This document shows, piece after piece, positions 16,975-25,887 of a stretch of DNA of 64,000 nt; position 1 is the first letter of the stretch, and every line of letters starts with the position of its first letter. The DNA is from Methylobacterium variabile. Its GTDB lineage: Bacteria; Pseudomonadota; Alphaproteobacteria; Rhizobiales; Beijerinckiaceae. The stretch spans positions 16,888 to 80,887 of the forward strand of contig NZ_LABY01000013.1 of the NCBI RefSeq assembly GCF_001043975.1. The letters run 5' to 3'. The position numbers were made by a program, and so were the translations under genes. The notes beneath the pieces were generated by a model. It did not search any database. It saw only the letters and a list, made by a program, of their open reading frames with translations, and had not been told where the DNA came from.

Positions 16975-18864
16975 ATGAGCGCTGTGGCCCATCCCGACCT
17001 GATCCTGCGCGGCGGCCTCGTCACCACGCTCGATCCGGGCAATCCCGCCGCCTCGGCGGTCGCGGTCGCCGACGGCGTCTTCACTGCGGTCGGGTCCGAC
17101 CGTGAGGTCATGGCGCTCGCGGGGCCCCGGACGCGGGTGGTCGACCTCAAGGGCCGCCGGGTGCTGCCCGGGCTCATCGACAACCACCTCCACCTGATCC
17201 GCGGCGGCCTCAACTTCAACATGGAGCTGCGATGGGACGGCGTGCGCTCGCTCGCCGACGCGATGGCGATGCTCAAGCGGCAGGTCGCGGTGACGCCGCC
17301 GCCGCAATGGGTGCGCGTCGTCGGCGGCTTCACCGAGCACCAGTTCGCCGAGAGGCGCCTGCCGACGCTCGAGGAGCTGAACGCGGTCGCGCCCGACACC
17401 CCGGTCTTCCTGCTCCACCTTTACGACCGGGCGCTCCTGAACGCCGCGGCTCTGCGCGCCGTCGGCTACACCAAGGACACGCCCGAGCCCCCGGGCGGCT
17501 CGATCCTGCGCGATGCCGCCGGCAACCCGACCGGGCTGCTGCTCGCCAAACCCAACGCCGCGATCCTCTACGCCACCCTCGCCAAGGGGCCGAAGCTTCC
17601 GTTCGCGTACCAGGTCAACTCGACCCGGCACTTCATGCGTGAGCTGAACCGGCTCGGCGTGACCGGCGCGATCGATGCCGGCGGCGGCTTCCAGAACTAC
17701 CCGGAGGATTACGAGGTCGTCCGCACCCTCGCCGAGGCCGGCCAGCTCACCGTGCGCCTCGCCTACAACCTCTTCACCCAGAAGCCGAAGGCCGAGAAGG
17801 ACGACTTCCTCGCCTGGACGAAGTCGTCCCGCTACAAGCAGGGTGACGACTACTTCCGCCACAACGGCGCGGGCGAGATGCTGGTCTTCTCGGCCGCCGA
17901 TTTCGAGGATTTCCGCCAGCCGCGGCCCGACATGGCGCCGGAGATGGAGGACGAGCTCGAGGGCGTCGTGCGGGTGCTGGCCGAGAACCGCTGGCCCTGG
18001 CGCCTGCACGCCACCTACGACGAGACGATCTCCCGCGCCCTCGACGTGTTCGAGCGCGTGAACCAGGACATCCCGCTCCAGGGCCTGAACTGGTTCTTCG
18101 ACCATGCCGAGACGATCTCGGAGGCCTCGATCGACCGGATCGCGGCACTCGGCGGCGGCATCGCGGTCCAGCACCGGATGGCCTATCAGGGCGAGTACTT
18201 CGTCGAGCGCTACGGCCACGGCGCGGCGGCTGCGACCCCGCCGGTCGCCCGGATGCTGGAGAAGGGCGTGCCGGTCTCGGCCGGCACCGACGCGACGCGG
18301 GTCGCCTCCTACAACCCTTGGGTCTCGATCGCCTGGCTCGTCACCGGCCGCACCGTCGGCGGGATGCAGCTCTATCCGCGCCGCAACTGCCTCGACCGCG
18401 AGACCGCCCTGCGGATGTGGACCGAGAACGTGACCTGGTTCTCGAACGAGCAGGGCCGCAAGGGGCGGATCGCAACGGGCCAGCTCGCCGACCTGATCGT
18501 GCCGGACCGCGACGTCCTGGCCTGCGCCGAGGCCGAGATCGCCGACACGGTGAGCGACCTGACGGTCGTCGGCGGCAAGGTGGTGTACGCGGCCGGCCCC
18601 TTCGCGGCCCTCGACGACACCCCTCCGCCCCCGGCGATGCCGGACTGGTCGCCGGTGCGCACCTTCAAGGGCTACGGCGCCTGGGGCGAGCGCCCGGTGC
18701 GGGCGGAAGCGGTGGTGGCGCGGGAGGCGAGCGCGTCCTGCAGCTGCGCGATGTCGTGCGGGCTGCACGGCCACGCCCACGCCACCGCCTGGTCGTCGCA
18801 GGCGCCGGTCTCGGACCTGAAGAGCTTCTGGGGCGCGCTCGGCTGCGCCTGCTGGGCGGTGTGA
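16975..18864 (+). CDS. Amidohydrolase family protein (YtcJ-like) with Cys/His-rich C-terminal tail
   Basis: A 629-residue metal-dependent hydrolase. The HxH metal motif is His71-Leu-His73 after LPGLIDN. Later features include the HATYD, FDHAE and SAGTDATR segments typical of the YtcJ/amidohydrolase_3 branch. The catalytic part ends near residue 560 with the usual LADLIVPDRD strand. An extra 45-residue tail follows, containing SCSCAMSCGLHGHAH and a final CACW, which could bind metal. I know no function for this tail. Substrate unknown; co-located hydrolase and porin suggest turnover of an external compound. Confidence 0.85.
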   Translation: MSAVAHPDLILRGGLVTTLDPGNPAASAVAVADGVFTAVGSDREVMALAGPRTRVVDLKGRRVLPGLIDNHLHLIRGGLNFNMELRWDGVRSLADAMAMLKRQVAVTPPPQWVRVVGGFTEHQFAERRLPTLEELNAVAPDTPVFLLHLYDRALLNAAALRAVGYTKDTPEPPGGSILRDAAGNPTGLLLAKPNAAILYATLAKGPKLPFAYQVNSTRHFMRELNRLGVTGAIDAGGGFQNYPEDYEVVRTLAEAGQLTVRLAYNLFTQKPKAEKDDFLAWTKSSRYKQGDDYFRHNGAGEMLVFSAADFEDFRQPRPDMAPEMEDELEGVVRVLAENRWPWRLHATYDETISRALDVFERVNQDIPLQGLNWFFDHAETISEASIDRIAALGGGIAVQHRMAYQGEYFVERYGHGAAAATPPVARMLEKGVPVSAGTDATRVASYNPWVSIAWLVTGRTVGGMQLYPRRNCLDRETALRMWTENVTWFSNEQGRKGRIATGQLADLIVPDRDVLACAEAEIADTVSDLTVVGGKVVYAAGPFAALDDTPPPPAMPDWSPVRTFKGYGAWGERPVRAEAVVAREASASCSCAMSCGLHGHAHATAWSSQAPVSDLKSFWGALGCACWAV

Positions 18865-19025
18865 GCCGCCCCTGCAACCTCCCCGCCAAGGGCAGAGCTG
18901 TTCGGGCGAAAGAAAAGGCGCTGCCTCTCCATCTTTTCCGGATAGCTTCGTACGGAGGGAGGGGGCAGGGCGTCTCACTGATCTCGATAATACTTCAACA
19001 CCGGCCCGAACCGCTGGAGTCTCTC

Positions 19026-19913
19026 ATGACGCGTCCCCTCGTTGCGGCCCTCCTCTCGGCCGCTCTTCTCGCCACGCCGGTTCTCGCGGACGGCACCAAG
19101 GTCGCCGTCGCCCCGCAATACGACACCACGCACGTCTACGTCGCGCCCGAGGACGTCGACCGCTTCGTCGAGAGCTTCACCGCCACCTTCGGCGGGAGCA
19201 GCACCAGGCAGGTCGTCGCGACCGTCACGCCGACGCCATCGAGCACCACCTCGCAGCTGATCCAGACGCCGGTCGGCACCGTCTCGCTGTTCGGCTTCAA
19301 GACGCCGATCCCCTACCCCTTCGGCGCTGAGCGCACCGGCTACCTCGTCACCGACTTGGACGCGGCGGTCGCGGCCGCCCGCGCGGCCGGCGCCGCGGTG
19401 ATCGTCCAGACCTTCCCGGACCCGATCGGCCGCGACGCGGTCATCCAGTGGCCGGGCGGCGTCAACATGCAGCTCTACTGGCACACGTCGAAGCCGGACT
19501 ACGCGCCCTTCGCGACGGTGCCGGAGAACCGCGTCTACGTGTCCCCCGACAGCGTCGAGGCCTTCGTCGGGGGCTTCCGCCGCTTCTCGCAGGGGCGCGT
19601 GGTCTCGGACGAGCCCAAGGCCCCCGGCGCCGAGATCGGCCGGCCGGGCGACACCTACCGGCGCCTGCGCCTCGCTTCGGATTTCGGCCGCATGACCGTG
19701 CTCGTGACCGACGGCCACCTGCCTTACCCGTACGGCCACGAGACCACCGGCTACGAGGTCGCCGATCTCGCCGCCACCCTCGCCAAGGCGACGGCCGCCG
19801 GCGCGAGCGTGCTGGTCGCGCCCTATGAGGCGGGCGACCGGACTGCCGCGATGGTGCGCTTCCCCGGCGGCTACGTCGCGGAGATCCACCAGCCCGGTGC
19901 GGCGGCCCGGTGA
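19026..19913 (+). CDS. Exported two-domain VOC (glyoxalase-fold) protein
   Basis: A 295-residue protein with a Sec-type signal (MTRPLVAALLSAALLATPVLA), unusual because VOC proteins are normally cytosolic. Two glyoxalase modules follow (about residues 35-150 and 170-290), each with a GYxVxDL strand. No substrate is evident. The start at 19,026 is fixed by the signal peptide and a GGAG site. Its TGA overlaps the GTG start of the porin gene. Confidence 0.75.
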   Translation: MTRPLVAALLSAALLATPVLADGTKVAVAPQYDTTHVYVAPEDVDRFVESFTATFGGSSTRQVVATVTPTPSSTTSQLIQTPVGTVSLFGFKTPIPYPFGAERTGYLVTDLDAAVAAARAAGAAVIVQTFPDPIGRDAVIQWPGGVNMQLYWHTSKPDYAPFATVPENRVYVSPDSVEAFVGGFRRFSQGRVVSDEPKAPGAEIGRPGDTYRRLRLASDFGRMTVLVTDGHLPYPYGHETTGYEVADLAATLAKATAAGASVLVAPYEAGDRTAAMVRFPGGYVAEIHQPGAAAR

Positions 19914-21313
19914 GGGTCGCGCGGGCGGGTCTGCTCGTCGCGCTCTGCGCGCTCCTCTCCGCCGGGGCGCGCGCCGAGGACGTCGCGTCCGATGCCGTCA
20001 CCCGGCCGGCGACGAAGACGAACCGCTGGGCCGAGGACTGGTCGTGGCTCTCAGACCCGGCCCGGCGCACGCAGCCCTTCGACGATCTGAAATACATCCC
20101 GCTCTTCGCGGCCGACCCGAAGAGCTACCTGTCGCTGGGCCTGACCCTGCGCGAGCGCTTCGAGAGCAACCGCACGCCCGCCTTCGGCGTCAGTGGGCCG
20201 CGGGGTGACGCTTACCTGCTGCAGCGCCTGCAGATCCACCTCGACGCGCGCCTGAACGAGAACTGGCAGATCTTCGCGCAGATCGAGGACGTGCGGGCTC
20301 TGGCGAAGCGCGTGATCACCTCGGTCGACGAGAACATCCTCGACCTGCGCCTCGCCTTCCTGTCCTACAGCCGGACGGCTGAGGACGGGACCTTCAAGGC
20401 GCGGGCCGGGCGGCAGGATTTCGCCTTCGACCTGCAGCGCTTCGTCTCCTCGCGCGACGGGCCGAACGTGCGCCAGTCCTTCGACGCGCTCTGGGCCGAC
20501 TGGGAATCCGGGCCGTGGCGGGTGCTCGGCTTCGTCAGCCAGCCGGTGCAGTACCGCTTCGCGCATGCCTTCGACGACGTCTCCACCCGGGCCTTCCGCT
20601 TCAGCACCCTGCGGGTCGAGCGCCAGGTCTTCGGCGACCAGGAGCTGTCGGCCTACTGGGGCCTCTACGAGCGCGACGGTGCCCGCTTCCTCGACGCCGT
20701 CGGCACCGAGGCGCGCCACGTCCTCGACATCCGCTACGCCGGCGCCGCCGGCGGGTTCGACTGGGACCTCGAGGCGATGGGCCAGTTCGGGCGCGTCGGC
20801 ACGGCCGACATCGCCGCCTGGGCGGTCGGCAGCCGGGTCGGCTACACGCTCAAGGATCTTCCCTGGCAGCCGCGCCTCGGCCTTCAGGGCGATGCGGCCT
20901 CCGGCGACGGCCGCCGCAACGACGGCGTCCTCGGCACCTTCAACCCGCTCTTCCCGAACGGCTACTACTTCACGCTGGCGGGCTACACGAGCTACGCCAA
21001 CCTCCTCCACCTCAAGCCGTCGCTGACCGTCCACCCGGCCGCCGGCCTCGCGGTCAGCGCCGCGCTGGGGCTGCAATGGCGCCAGACCACGTCCGATGCG
21101 ATCTACGTCCAGCCGAGCAACCCGGTGCCGGGCACGGCCGGGCGCGGGCACCTGTGGAGCGGCGCCTACGGGCAGCTGCGGGCGGATTACGTCTTCGCTC
21201 CCGGCCTCACCGGCGCGGTCGAGGCGGTGCGCTTCGCCGCCGGCGACACGATCCGCCGGGCAGGAGGCAAGGACGGCACGTATCTCGGCGTCGAGCTGCG
21301 CTACGCGTGGTGA
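19910..21313 (+). CDS. Outer-membrane porin, alginate-export family
   Basis: A 467-residue beta-barrel protein with a signal peptide (cleavage near AGARAED) starting with GTG in a GTGA overlap. The opening RFESNRTPAFG, the QRLQIHLDARLNENWQIFAQIED strand pairs and the C-terminal aromatic residue (RYAW) are typical of the AlgE-like alginate export family. Despite the name, many members are substrate-specific porins of catabolic clusters. Translational coupling to the exported VOC protein suggests a shared periplasmic task. Confidence 0.85.
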   Translation: MRVARAGLLVALCALLSAGARAEDVASDAVTRPATKTNRWAEDWSWLSDPARRTQPFDDLKYIPLFAADPKSYLSLGLTLRERFESNRTPAFGVSGPRGDAYLLQRLQIHLDARLNENWQIFAQIEDVRALAKRVITSVDENILDLRLAFLSYSRTAEDGTFKARAGRQDFAFDLQRFVSSRDGPNVRQSFDALWADWESGPWRVLGFVSQPVQYRFAHAFDDVSTRAFRFSTLRVERQVFGDQELSAYWGLYERDGARFLDAVGTEARHVLDIRYAGAAGGFDWDLEAMGQFGRVGTADIAAWAVGSRVGYTLKDLPWQPRLGLQGDAASGDGRRNDGVLGTFNPLFPNGYYFTLAGYTSYANLLHLKPSLTVHPAAGLAVSAALGLQWRQTTSDAIYVQPSNPVPGTAGRGHLWSGAYGQLRADYVFAPGLTGAVEAVRFAAGDTIRRAGGKDGTYLGVELRYAW

Positions 21314-21344
21314 GCCGCCCTCCCCTCGAACGGAGCACCGCCGC

Positions 21345-22013
21345 ATGCGCCCCTCCCTCGCCCAGATCCTCAGCTTCGTCGGCGGCTACGTCGACACGAT
21401 CGGCTTCCTCGCCCTCCAGGGGCTGTTCACCGCCCACGTCACCGGCAACTTCGTGACCTTCGGGGCCGCGATGGTGCACGGCGCCACCGGCGCCTGGGCG
21501 AAGCTCCTGGTTCTGCCGGTCTTCTGCGTCGCGGTCCTCCTGACGCGCCTGGCGAGCCGCCGCCTGGAGGAGACGGGCCGGCCGGCCCTGCGCGTGCTGC
21601 TCCTCGCCCAATGCGCCTTCCTGGCCCTCGGATCGGTCCTCGCCGTCGCCCTCGGGCCGTTCGCGGATGCCGACCGCCCGGCGGCGCTCCTCACCGGCAT
21701 GGTGCTGGTGACCGCGATGGCGATCCAGAACGCGGCGCATCGGGCGCATCTGGCCGACGCGCCGCCCTCGACGCTGATGACCGGCACGACGACGCAGATC
21801 ATGATCGACCTCGCCGACCTCCTGCGCGGCGTGCCGGCCGAGCACGCGGCCCGGCGCCGGATCGCCCGCATGAGCGCCGCCGTCGCGGCCTTCGCCCTCG
21901 GCTGCGGGCTGGCGGCGCTGCTCTACTACCTCGTGGGTCTCGCCGCGGTGGCCCTCGCCCCGGCGCTGATCCTCGTCGCCGCCACGGATCCCGTCTCGGC
22001 GAAGGCGGCGTGA
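21345..22013 (+). CDS. DUF1275 family membrane protein (YoaK-like)
   Basis: A 222-residue integral membrane protein with six or so helices. The opening LSFVGGYVDTIGFLALQGLFTAHVTGNFV is the DUF1275 signature. The family is of unknown transport function. It follows the porin by 31 bp, on the same strand, and appears part of the same operon. Confidence 0.88.
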   Translation: MRPSLAQILSFVGGYVDTIGFLALQGLFTAHVTGNFVTFGAAMVHGATGAWAKLLVLPVFCVAVLLTRLASRRLEETGRPALRVLLLAQCAFLALGSVLAVALGPFADADRPAALLTGMVLVTAMAIQNAAHRAHLADAPPSTLMTGTTTQIMIDLADLLRGVPAEHAARRRIARMSAAVAAFALGCGLAALLYYLVGLAAVALAPALILVAATDPVSAKAA

Positions 22014-22118
22014 CTCCCGGCGCCGGCGGCCCGTCCAAAACACCGCGCAATCCTGAAAGACCGCGGCCGGTGCCGCGCCATGCTGGTCGCTCGCTGCGAG
22101 GCAGAAGAGGGACGAACC

Positions 22119-22983
22119 ATGACGCCGATCACGCATCACACCATCCGGGCGAACGGCATCCGGCAGCATTACCGCGAGGCCGGGTCCGGCCCGCCCGTCG
22201 TGCTGCTGCACGGCTTCCCGGAGACGGGCTAACGCCTGGCGCCACCAGATCCCGGTGCTCGGCCCGCGCTACCGCGTCATCGCCCCCGACCTGCGGGGCT
22301 ACGGCGAGACCGACAAGCCGGCGAGCGGCTACGACAAGCGCACGATGGCGCAGGACCTCGTCGCTCTCCTCGACGGCCTCGGGATCGACAGGATCGCCCT
22401 CGTCGGGCACGACCGCGGCGCCCGCGTCGCCACCCGCTTCGCCAAGGACCATCCGGACCGCCTCGACCGCCTGGTCGTCATGGACAACGTCCCGACCCGG
22501 ATCGTGGCGCGCAGCATGAACGCCCAGGTCGCGCGGGCCTACTGGTTCTTCCTGTTCCACCTGGTGCCGGACCTGCCGGAGGCGCTGATCGCGGGCCGCG
22601 AGGATCTCTGGCTGCGCCACTTCTTCTCGGACTGGTGCTTCAACCCGCACGCCATCTCGGGCGCCGACTTCGAGGCCTACGTGGCCGCCTACCGGGCGCC
22701 CGGCGCCGTGCGCGGCGCGATGGCGGATTACCGCGCCAACCAGGAGGACACTGCGCAGGATCTCGTCGACGCCGAGGTGAAGATCGCCTGCCCGGTCCTG
22801 TCGCTGTGGGGCGCCGATTTCGGCGCCGTCGGCAAGACCTTCGACATGGCGGCCGTGTGGGCCGAGATGGCGAGCGACCTGCGCACCGCGGCGATACCGC
22901 GCTGCGGCCACCTCCCCCACGAGGAGCAGCCCGAGGAGGTCAACCGGCTGCTCGTCGACTTCCTGGCCGGCTGGGAGGGGTGA
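22119..22983 (+). pseudogene. Haloacetate-dehalogenase-like alpha/beta hydrolase with a one-base frameshift
   Basis: ATG 22,119 opens a normal family N-terminus (HTIRANGIRQHYREAGSGP, then HGFPETG) but meets TAA at 22,230. Dropping one A at 22,231-22,232 restores ETGYAWRHQIPVL and runs unbroken to 22,983. The downstream 242 residues contain the Asp nucleophile in GHDRGAR and a catalytic His in CGHLPHEEQPEE, as in fluoroacetate dehalogenase and epoxide hydrolase relatives. The rest of the gene looks unharmed, so the lesion is recent or is a sequencing error. A GTG at 22,255 could start a truncated protein lacking the oxyanion strand. Confidence 0.8.
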
Positions 22984-23089
22984 GCCCGCCAGCGGCGCAG
23001 GGAGGCCGCCGCGACGTCGGAGGCCGCGATCGCGGCCTTCCTGCCCCCGCCACGGCTCATGACGCAGGTGGCGACCGCCGTGACGGTCT

Positions 23090-23340
23090 CCCGGATCGTG
23101 CAAGCCATCCCGGGACCGTGCGAGGGCGGCTCTCGTCATGCCGCCGCCACGCATCGATCTTGGCCCCGGCCCCGGCCCCGGCCGAGAACGGGATCCCGTT
23201 CGCATTCAGGCGTGCGTCCCGCAGCCGACCGTCGAACGACGCGACCAATGCGGGGTCGGTTCGCCGGGACGCGAGAAGTCCAACGTGACGCCGGTCTCGC
23301 AGGCCCACCGGTCGAGTTCTTTCGGGACGAACTCAGGGCC
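23090..23340 (-). mobile_element. IS3-family transposase (OrfB) remnant, frameshifted
   Basis: Reading the minus strand from about 23,340, one frame gives KELDRWACETGVTLDFSRPGEPT. After a small deletion near 23,263-23,270 a second frame continues ALVASFDGRLRDARLNAN, then AKIDAWRRHDESRPRT. These are the conserved end of IS3-group OrfB integrases (WA...LDFSRPG, then FxGRLRxECLN and YNxxRPH). Between them a run of GGGGCC units (about 23,162-23,185) has replaced the normal sequence. No intact element or terminal repeats are recognised. Confidence 0.65.
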
Positions 23341-23375
23341 TGTTTGACTTGCTGGACGGTATGAACACTCTCTTG

Positions 23376-23411
23376 GTCATTCCGGGCTCCGCTGCGCGGC
23401 CCCGGAATGAC
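23376..23411. repeat. Intergenic palindrome GTCATTCCGGG...CCCGGAATGAC
   Basis: Perfect 11-bp arms with a 14-bp GC-rich centre. Dispersed repeats of this GTCAT(C/T)CCGGG type are common between genes in several alphaproteobacteria. A diverged relative with the same flank (TGA-A/T-ACxCTCTT) is present at 49,808-49,863. Confidence 0.7.
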
Positions 23412-23640
23412 ATACAGGGTGTCAATTCTGTAGAATAAAATCAAACAACTTCTCAGTATCATGTCTTTTAAGGCGTCATATATTTAGTTGAAGCTAATTA
23501 TTTTTTTGATTTTAGGCGATATTTTCTCAAGGTATGCTCTCCCGCATCAGGAGTGTTATCGGCCCCGGGTGGTGCCATCAAGTTTAGCTGCACGTTCGCC
23601 GACTTTATTATATTGTTCAGATACCTAACGCCTTAAGGCC
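23412..23640. other. AT-rich patch with no recognised gene
   Basis: This stretch is far richer in A and T than the rest of the window (runs such as TTATTTTTTTGATTTT). It lies between a transposase remnant and the first hydantoinase gene. On the minus strand a short frame reads KSANVQLNLMAPPGADNTP and ends KSKK at a TAA, but it matches nothing I recognise. It looks like foreign DNA left by a transposition or integration event. The remaining 23,641-23,814 segment shows no gene. Confidence 0.5.
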
Positions 23641-23814
23641 CGCCTCTCAGGACCGCCGTCGACCGGAATCACACCTTGAGGGAAGCGAACGTCCCGTCCT
23701 GTCGCGGCATCCCTTCCACGACGATGCCTCGTCCGTCGGCAGCGACTGACCGCACAATCGGCACCGCGGGTTATTGACGGCGGTTTCGGCTGCCGTGCAT
23801 CATAACGAATAGCG

Positions 23815-23835
23815 GGATCTTGTTCCGTTTTTCGG
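23815..23835 (+). promoter_or_regulatory. Candidate IclR operator upstream of hyuA1
   Basis: The sequence has the form GGA-N5-TTCCG-N5-CGG and ends 12 bp before the hydantoinase A start. An almost identical pattern (GGA-N6-TTCCG-N5-CGG) lies between the IclR gene and the ABC transporter at 28,457-28,478. Shared sites at both promoters suggest control by the IclR protein of this island. Confidence 0.5.
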
Positions 23836-23847
23836 TATGAGGCGCGG

Positions 23848-25887
23848 ATGGCAGGCTGGCAGGTCGGCGTGGATGTCGGCGGGACGTTCACGGACATCAT
23901 GGCCGTCGAGCCCGGAGGCGCCGCCTTCCGGGTGGCGAAGGTTCCCTCGTCCCCGGGCGACCAGTCGGTCGGCGTGATCTCGGGTTTGAAGGCGCTCGGC
24001 CTCGATCTCGCCGAGGTCGGGGCGTTCGTGCACGGGACGACGGTCGGGACCAACGCGGTGCTGGAGCGCAAGGGCGTGCGCTGCGGCCTGATCACGACCC
24101 GGGGTTTCCGCGACATGCTCGAGCTCGGCCGCCGGACGCGGCCGCAGCTCTACGGCCTCACCGGCAGCTTCGAGGCGATCATCCCGCGCGAGCTGCGCCT
24201 GGAAGTCCCGGAGCGCATCGGCGCCGCCGGCCAGGTGATCGTGGCGCTCGACGAGGATGCGGTCCGCGACGCCGCCGAGCGGCTGGCGGCGTCGGGCGTC
24301 GAGGCGCTCGTGATCCACTTCCTGCATTCCTACGCCAATCCCGATCACGAGCTGCGCGCGGCCGAGATCGCCCGCCAGGTCTGGCCGAACCGCTTCGTCA
24401 CGGTCGGCCATGAGATCCTGCGCGAGGTGCGGGAGTTCGAGCGTGGCTCGACCGCGGCCGTGAACGCCTACATCCAGCCGCTGATGTGGCGCTACCTGTC
24501 GCGGCTCGGTGACGAGCTGAAAAGGAACGGCATGACGAAGACCCTGCTCGTCATGCAGGGCAATGCCGGCACCATGACGGCGACCTCCGCCGCCGATCAC
24601 GCCGCCCAGACGGTGATGTCGGGACCCGCCGCCGGTGCCCTCGCGGCCGCGCGCATCGGCAACGAGGCGGGTTTCCGCAACCTCATCGCCTGCGACATGG
24701 GCGGGACGAGCTTCGACGTCAGCCTGATCAAGGGGGGCGAGCCGGCGCTCTCGGCCGAGAAGGACATCGCCTACGGCGTCCCGGTCCGGGTCCCCATGAT
24801 CGACATCCACACCATCGGTGCCGGGGGCGGCTCGATCGCCCGCATCGACAAGGCGGGACTGCTCCAGGTCGGGCCGGAGAGCGCGGGCTCGTGGCCGGGG
24901 CCGATCTGCTATGGCCGCGGCGGCACCGAGCCGACCGTCACCGACGCGAACCTCGTGCTGGGCCGCCTCGATCCCCAGGCGATGCCGGGGGTCGAGGCGC
25001 CGGTCGCGACCGAGGAGGTCCGCGAGATCATCCGCCGGCGGATCGGCGAGCCGCTCGGGCTCGACGGCGACGCGGCCGCGGCCGCGATCCTCGCGGTCGC
25101 GACCCATCACCTGGCCGGCGCGATCCGGCTCGTCTCGATCGAGCGCGGGGAGGACCCGCGCGACTACGCGATCTTCGCGTTTGGCGGAGCGGGCGCGCTC
25201 CACGCGACGGCACTCGCTCGGGAACTCGGCATCCCGAAGGTGCTCGTGCCACGCTTCCCCGGCGCGACGTCAGCGCTGGGCTGCATCCTGGCCGATCTGC
25301 GCCACGACTTCGTGCGCACCATCGGCAGGCCGCTGCTGGACTGCGACGGGCGCGCGATCGACGCAATCCTGGCCGAGCAGCGCGCGCAGGGGGAAGCGCT
25401 GGTCGCCGAGGACGGCGTACCGGTGTCGGGCGTCGTCGTCCGGCACGAGGCCGACCTCCTGTTCCGCGGCCAGAGCCACGTCTTCCGGATCCCGGTCGAG
25501 AGCCCGGGCTTCGATCCGGAGCGCGTCCTCGCCCGCTTCCATGACCTCTATCGCGCCCGGTTCGACATCGATCTCGGCGAGATGCGGGCGGTGCTGACCA
25601 ACCTGCGCACGACCGTGCTCGGCACGCGGCAGACGGTCTCGGCGGCGATCTTCGCCCCTGCCGTGGAAGCGCGGGAGGCGGCACCGGACCGGCGACGCCC
25701 CGTCCAGTTCGGCGACAGGCGTTGGGATACGCCGATCCTGCGGCGCGAGCATCTCGCGGTCGGCCAGGAGGTCCGCGGCCCCGCCATCATCGAACAGATG
25801 GACGCGACCACCGTCCTCGACCCGGGTGCGGCGCTCGTCGTCGACTCGAACGGCAATCTCGTCATCACGGTCGGAGCCGCCTCGTGA
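23848..25887 (+). CDS. hyuA: Hydantoinase/oxoprolinase family subunit A (first copy)
   Basis: A 679-residue HyuA-type subunit. It opens with the ATP-binding VGVDVGGTFTDIMAVE loop; the central part has VHGTTVGTNAVLERKG (about 55-70) and CDMGGTSFDVSLI (about 285), both characteristic of the ASKHA-like hydantoinase/oxoprolinase fold. With HyuB it hydrolyses a cyclic amide (hydantoin, N-methylhydantoin, 5-oxoproline) using ATP; relatives include acetone and acetophenone carboxylase subunits. The exact substrate is not readable. Its TGA overlaps the GTG of hyuB1. A candidate IclR site precedes it. Confidence 0.9.
   Translation: MAGWQVGVDVGGTFTDIMAVEPGGAAFRVAKVPSSPGDQSVGVISGLKALGLDLAEVGAFVHGTTVGTNAVLERKGVRCGLITTRGFRDMLELGRRTRPQLYGLTGSFEAIIPRELRLEVPERIGAAGQVIVALDEDAVRDAAERLAASGVEALVIHFLHSYANPDHELRAAEIARQVWPNRFVTVGHEILREVREFERGSTAAVNAYIQPLMWRYLSRLGDELKRNGMTKTLLVMQGNAGTMTATSAADHAAQTVMSGPAAGALAAARIGNEAGFRNLIACDMGGTSFDVSLIKGGEPALSAEKDIAYGVPVRVPMIDIHTIGAGGGSIARIDKAGLLQVGPESAGSWPGPICYGRGGTEPTVTDANLVLGRLDPQAMPGVEAPVATEEVREIIRRRIGEPLGLDGDAAAAAILAVATHHLAGAIRLVSIERGEDPRDYAIFAFGGAGALHATALARELGIPKVLVPRFPGATSALGCILADLRHDFVRTIGRPLLDCDGRAIDAILAEQRAQGEALVAEDGVPVSGVVVRHEADLLFRGQSHVFRIPVESPGFDPERVLARFHDLYRARFDIDLGEMRAVLTNLRTTVLGTRQTVSAAIFAPAVEAREAAPDRRRPVQFGDRRWDTPILRREHLAVGQEVRGPAIIEQMDATTVLDPGAALVVDSNGNLVITVGAAS

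Noticed and set aside
22226..22236. Programmed frameshift in the dehalogenase-like gene
   Set aside because: There is no slippery heptamer or downstream structure typical of recoding, and families of this enzyme are not known to use it; an insertion is simpler.
23162..23185. GGGGCC hexanucleotide run as a functional element
   Set aside because: It lies within a transposase remnant and is more simply a local expansion in decaying DNA.
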